Part shown: positions 7,004 to 9,768 of the stretch, in pieces
Layout: every line of letters begins with the position of its first letter
Numbering within the stretch: position 1 is the stretch's first letter
Assembly: GCA_947441325.1 (NCBI GenBank)
Contig: CANETR010000039.1
Location: forward strand, 1-9,768
Reading direction: 5' to 3'
Length of the DNA: 9,768 nt
Source of the DNA: Saprospiraceae bacterium
GTDB taxonomy: Bacteria > Bacteroidota > Bacteroidia > Chitinophagales > Saprospiraceae
Made by a program: the position numbers and the translations under genes
Notes under the pieces: generated by a model
Told to the model about the DNA's origin: nothing
Seen by the model: only the letters and a program-made list of their open reading frames with translations
Databases searched by the model: none

Positions 7004-7028
7004 AACCCATCAATTTGATGGGTTTTTT
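7004..7028 (+). terminator. Intrinsic terminator of the phosphonate cassette
   Basis: AACCCATC (7004-7011) pairs perfectly with GATGGGTT (7017-7024) around a 5-nt AATTT loop, and the T-run continues to 7028. The 8-bp stem with four G-C pairs and the T-tract make a standard rho-independent terminator about 30 nt after the HAD stop. It separates the cassette from the protease gene. Confidence 0.85.
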
Positions 7029-7031
7029 CGT

Positions 7032-7039
7032 TATTATTG
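7032..7039 (+). promoter_or_regulatory. Possible -7 promoter element of the protease gene
   Basis: TATTATTG fits TAnnTTTG at five of six fixed positions and lies between the terminator and the protease ATG, predicting a leader of about 15 nt. A promoter must lie hereabouts because of the terminator just upstream. The -33 partner is not at the standard spacing (a TTG occurs at 7015-7017, too close), so the exact element is uncertain. Confidence 0.3.
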
Positions 7040-7057
7040 TCATCAGAATTATATACA

Positions 7058-9670
7058 ATGAAATTGATAGTCTTTTTAATTGCATTATTTTCCATTTGTA
7101 ATTCATACGCTCAAATGTATGAAAAAGGACAACTAATAGTTGAGTTTAAACATAAGGCTGATATTCGTTCTTTTATTCAGAAATATTCTATAATTGAAAC
7201 ACTACCAACTCATCTAAAAATATCGGAAAAACTAATTCCAAATATGAATTATTATATTTTGGAGTTTGATAAAAATATTTCGGAGCTAGATTTTTTAAAT
7301 TACATTGATAATGATAAAGATATAAAATTAGTACAAATAAATCATAAGCTTAGTTTACGCTCAACCATCCCTAATGATCCACAATTTCCTACCCAATGGC
7401 AATATGTCAATACAGGGCAAGGTGGCGGAACAATCGGTATGGACCTAGATGCAGATCAGGCTTGGGATTTATCTACAGGTGGACTTACTGTAGCCAATGA
7501 TACCATTGTTGTAGCTGTCATTGATGATGGTGCCAATATAAATCATCCCGATTTACAACAAAACATTTGGACAAATTGGCGCGAGATACCCAACAACAAT
7601 CTTGATGATGATAACAACGGATACATAGACGATTACCTTGGTTGGAATACAAATACCTTGGATGATAATGTCAACCTGAATGGTGCCGGACCTCATGGAA
7701 CTGCTGTTTCTGGTATTATAGGAGCCGTTGGAAATAATAATATAGGAGTTAGCGGAGTAAATTGGAAGGTTAAACTCATGCTTATTCGTAATAATTTTAA
7801 TACAACAGAGGCTAATGTCTTAGCTTCTTATGGTTATGCACTCACACAAAGGAAAAAGTATAATGAAACCAATGGTAGAGAGGGTTCCTTTGTAGTTGTG
7901 ACAAATGCCTCCTGGGGAGTTGATAATGCATTTCCTGCTCAGGCGCCAATTTGGTGTTCATTTTATGATAGCTTGGGAAAATATGGGATTCTTAATGTTG
8001 CTTCTACAACTAACAATAATGTAAATGTAGATATACAGGGCGATTTACCCACAACTTGCCCGAGTGATTATCTTATTGGCGTAACAAACCTTAATCGTTT
8101 TGGTACCCGAAATGGCGGTTTTGGTCAACAGAACATCGATTTAGGTGCTTTTGGAGATGGTGTTTTTACTTTAAATTTTAATAATTATGCAAGTTTTGGA
8201 GGTACATCTGCTGCAACACCTCATGTATCTGGAACTGTTGCACTTGCTTATGCAGCTGCCTGTGGTGAATTTATGAGCCTGTCTAGACTTTATCCAAATC
8301 AGGCTGCATTGTGGATGAAAGAGGCAATCATTAATGGTGTTCGTCCTAATTCTATCTTGAATGGATCAACCCTAAGTGGTGGACAATTAAATATGTATAA
8401 TACTTTGGTGGAGATTCAAAATGCCTGTCCGCTCGATAGTTGTTTTGCGCCTTATGGTTTAAATATCTATTCACTAACGGATTCCAATGTACTTATAGAT
8501 TGGGCTGCTGGTCAGGACAGCGCCTGTTTAAGAATACGATATAAAAACACACAAAATTGGATAGATTCAATTATTACGGATCAATATTCCTTTGTATTTA
8601 ATAATCTTTCGAGATGTAAGGAATATGAAGTTTTTGTCAGTGGTTTTTGTAATGGCTCAATTGGTAACAGTGAACGTATAATTTTTCAAACGCAAAGCTG
8701 TTGTAGTGTACCAGCAGAAATATTCCAAAATAATGCTACAGATTTTTCCGCACAGATTAGTTGGAATGGACCTTTAATCAATTCTTCTTATAATCTGCGT
8801 TGGCGAACTTATGGTCAAACAGCATGGAATTTTAGCAACACAAATAATAACAACTATCAATTTATAAATCTCAGTCCCTGTTCAATATATGAATTGCAAG
8901 TTCGCTCAGATTGTGGAGACACCCTTAGTGCTTACTCTAATTTTTTTATTTTTTCTACATCAGGTTGCAATAGTTGTGGACAAACGCCCTATTGTTCTAT
9001 GTCAGGTACAATAACAGATTTTGATTGGATTGAATCTTTTAGATTTTCAGATTACAGGAACATTTCAGGAAAAAGCGCTGGATATGAATTATTCGATAGC
9101 ATTATTCAAACCCTTTCTGCGGGTGAAACAATAGATTTCTCTATTGAACAGGGAAATAATTTTCAGGAATCCGTAAGAATTTGGATAGACCTTAATAGAG
9201 ATAATGATTTTAACGATTCAGATGAAAAAGTCTACGAAGGAATATTAAATTTTACTGACAGTATTTCTGGTCTTATTAATATTCCCGCCAATGCAAGCCC
9301 GGGTGTAACCCGTATGCGTGTTGCACTACAATGGTCAACATATCCAACACTATGTACACAATATCAGAATGGTGAAACAGAAGATTATTGTTTAAGAATT
9401 TTACCCAATACTGCTGTCGATGAAATTACAAATGCTGATGAACCTTTTATTTATCCTAATCCTTCTTCTGATTATATTTTTATTAAAAATATAGAAAACA
9501 TTATTGAACTAAATATTTATGATGAACTAGCAAGAAAAATTGATAATTTTAATTGTTTTAATGGTAAATCAATTTTCTTAGATAAAAAAAAATATAAGGA
9601 TCATGAGTTTTATTTTATTGAAATTATCTGTTTGGAAAAAAAATATTTTTACAAATTTTTAAAAATGTAG
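7058..9670 (+). CDS. Secreted subtilisin-like (S8) serine protease with two Fn3 modules, GEVED domain and T9SS type A sorting domain
   Basis: An 870-residue exported protease (numbering from ATG 7058). Residues 1-18 are the signal peptide (cleavage SYA/Q); ~20-105 resemble an inhibitory propeptide. The S8 domain (~115-450) has Asp156 (VIDDG), His213 (GPHGTAVSG), Asn319 as probable oxyanion residue (VASTTN) and nucleophile Ser384 (GGTSAATPHVSG). An insert at ~182-197 with a DDDNNGYIDD run resembles a calcium-binding loop. Two fibronectin-III-like modules follow (~460-545 and ~548-636), then a GEVED domain (~646-781, ending GETEDYCL), and a C-terminal T9SS type A sorting domain (~796-870, YPNPSSDYIF). 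The protein should cross the outer membrane by type IX secretion and be attached to the surface or released; the added modules suggest binding to protein or carbohydrate. The frame opens at a TTG at 7037, but ATG 7058 begins the signal peptide. The gene is monocistronic as far as visible. Confidence 0.93.
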   Translation: MKLIVFLIALFSICNSYAQMYEKGQLIVEFKHKADIRSFIQKYSIIETLPTHLKISEKLIPNMNYYILEFDKNISELDFLNYIDNDKDIKLVQINHKLSLRSTIPNDPQFPTQWQYVNTGQGGGTIGMDLDADQAWDLSTGGLTVANDTIVVAVIDDGANINHPDLQQNIWTNWREIPNNNLDDDNNGYIDDYLGWNTNTLDDNVNLNGAGPHGTAVSGIIGAVGNNNIGVSGVNWKVKLMLIRNNFNTTEANVLASYGYALTQRKKYNETNGREGSFVVVTNASWGVDNAFPAQAPIWCSFYDSLGKYGILNVASTTNNNVNVDIQGDLPTTCPSDYLIGVTNLNRFGTRNGGFGQQNIDLGAFGDGVFTLNFNNYASFGGTSAATPHVSGTVALAYAAACGEFMSLSRLYPNQAALWMKEAIINGVRPNSILNGSTLSGGQLNMYNTLVEIQNACPLDSCFAPYGLNIYSLTDSNVLIDWAAGQDSACLRIRYKNTQNWIDSIITDQYSFVFNNLSRCKEYEVFVSGFCNGSIGNSERIIFQTQSCCSVPAEIFQNNATDFSAQISWNGPLINSSYNLRWRTYGQTAWNFSNTNNNNYQFINLSPCSIYELQVRSDCGDTLSAYSNFFIFSTSGCNSCGQTPYCSMSGTITDFDWIESFRFSDYRNISGKSAGYELFDSIIQTLSAGETIDFSIEQGNNFQESVRIWIDLNRDNDFNDSDEKVYEGILNFTDSISGLINIPANASPGVTRMRVALQWSTYPTLCTQYQNGETEDYCLRILPNTAVDEITNADEPFIYPNPSSDYIFIKNIENIIELNIYDELARKIDNFNCFNGKSIFLDKKKYKDHEFYFIEIICLEKKYFYKFLKM

Positions 9671-9768
9671 GTATGATATTTTTAAATTGGACAACATACA
9701 AAAATAATAACCTTAATACAGGTATTTTAAATACAAAAATAAATAACCCTTTAAAAACAAAGTGGTCA

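Noticed and set aside
3869..7004. The 8-mer TCCCTTTA occurs on both sides of the cassette (3869-3876 and 6997-7004), possible target-site duplication
   Set aside because: No terminal inverted repeats, transposase or integrase accompany it, and an 8-base match between two AT-rich spacers is plausible by chance.
6974..7057. Riboswitch or small RNA between the HAD and protease genes
   Set aside because: The only structure I can see is the terminator hairpin; the remaining bases are too few to hold a known riboswitch fold.
9671..9768. Possible minus-strand promoters at the right edge (CAAAAATA at 9699-9706 and 9734-9741, the complement of TAnnTTTG) and a small GTATTT/AAATAC palindrome at 9722-9734
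   Set aside because: The stretch is extremely AT-rich, about a dozen such matches are expected by chance over the window, and no minus-strand gene follows. The palindrome has almost no loop and no T-run, so I do not call it a terminator.

Overview
The window reads as chromosome of an AT-rich member of the Bacteroidota, perhaps a Chitinophagales, Saprospirales or Sphingobacteriales relative. The evidence is family content: a secreted S8 protease ending in a T9SS type A sorting domain, a DUF3078-like envelope protein, a DUF5690-like membrane protein, a Ycf48-like lipoprotein, and weak or absent Shine-Dalgarno sequences. All seven genes are on the plus strand. I see no tRNA, rRNA, CRISPR array, insertion sequence or phage gene.

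Left part (1-3801): the 3' end of a tetrapyrrole-methylase-fold SAM-dependent methyltransferase (RsmI-like paralogue), then a secreted M28 zinc peptidase of carboxypeptidase Q type, a Ycf48/BNR-like beta-propeller lipoprotein, and a DUF3078-type probable outer-membrane protein. The first three are tightly packed (gaps of 12 and 1 nt) and could be co-transcribed. These look like housekeeping and envelope genes.

Middle part (about 3802-7028): a compact three-gene cassette that is the most interesting content. It encodes a 12-TM MFS-like permease (DUF5690), a glycine-oxidase-like FAD oxidoreductase of the TIGR03364 type, and a phosphonatase-like HAD hydrolase of the TIGR03351 type. The first two genes overlap by 4 nt (ATGA) and the third follows after 10 nt. 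A promoter-like element and a 7-bp dyad lie in front, and a good intrinsic terminator lies behind. The simplest model is uptake of an aminophosphonate such as 2-aminoethylphosphonate (AEP) or N-methyl-AEP, oxidative deamination to phosphonoacetaldehyde by the flavoenzyme (no PhnW transaminase in the window), and C-P bond hydrolysis to phosphate and an aldehyde by the HAD enzyme. The hydrolase keeps the PhnX Schiff-base lysine but differs at two other active-site positions, so its true substrate may be a relative of phosphonoacetaldehyde. The cassette is visibly AT-richer than the M28 gene upstream.

Right part (7058-9670): an 870-residue secreted subtilisin-like protease with signal peptide, propeptide-like region, S8 catalytic domain, two fibronectin-III-like modules with a matching cysteine pattern, a GEVED domain and a T9SS sorting signal. 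It has its own upstream region after the terminator and is probably unrelated to the phosphonate cassette. The last 98 bases hold no gene that I can support.
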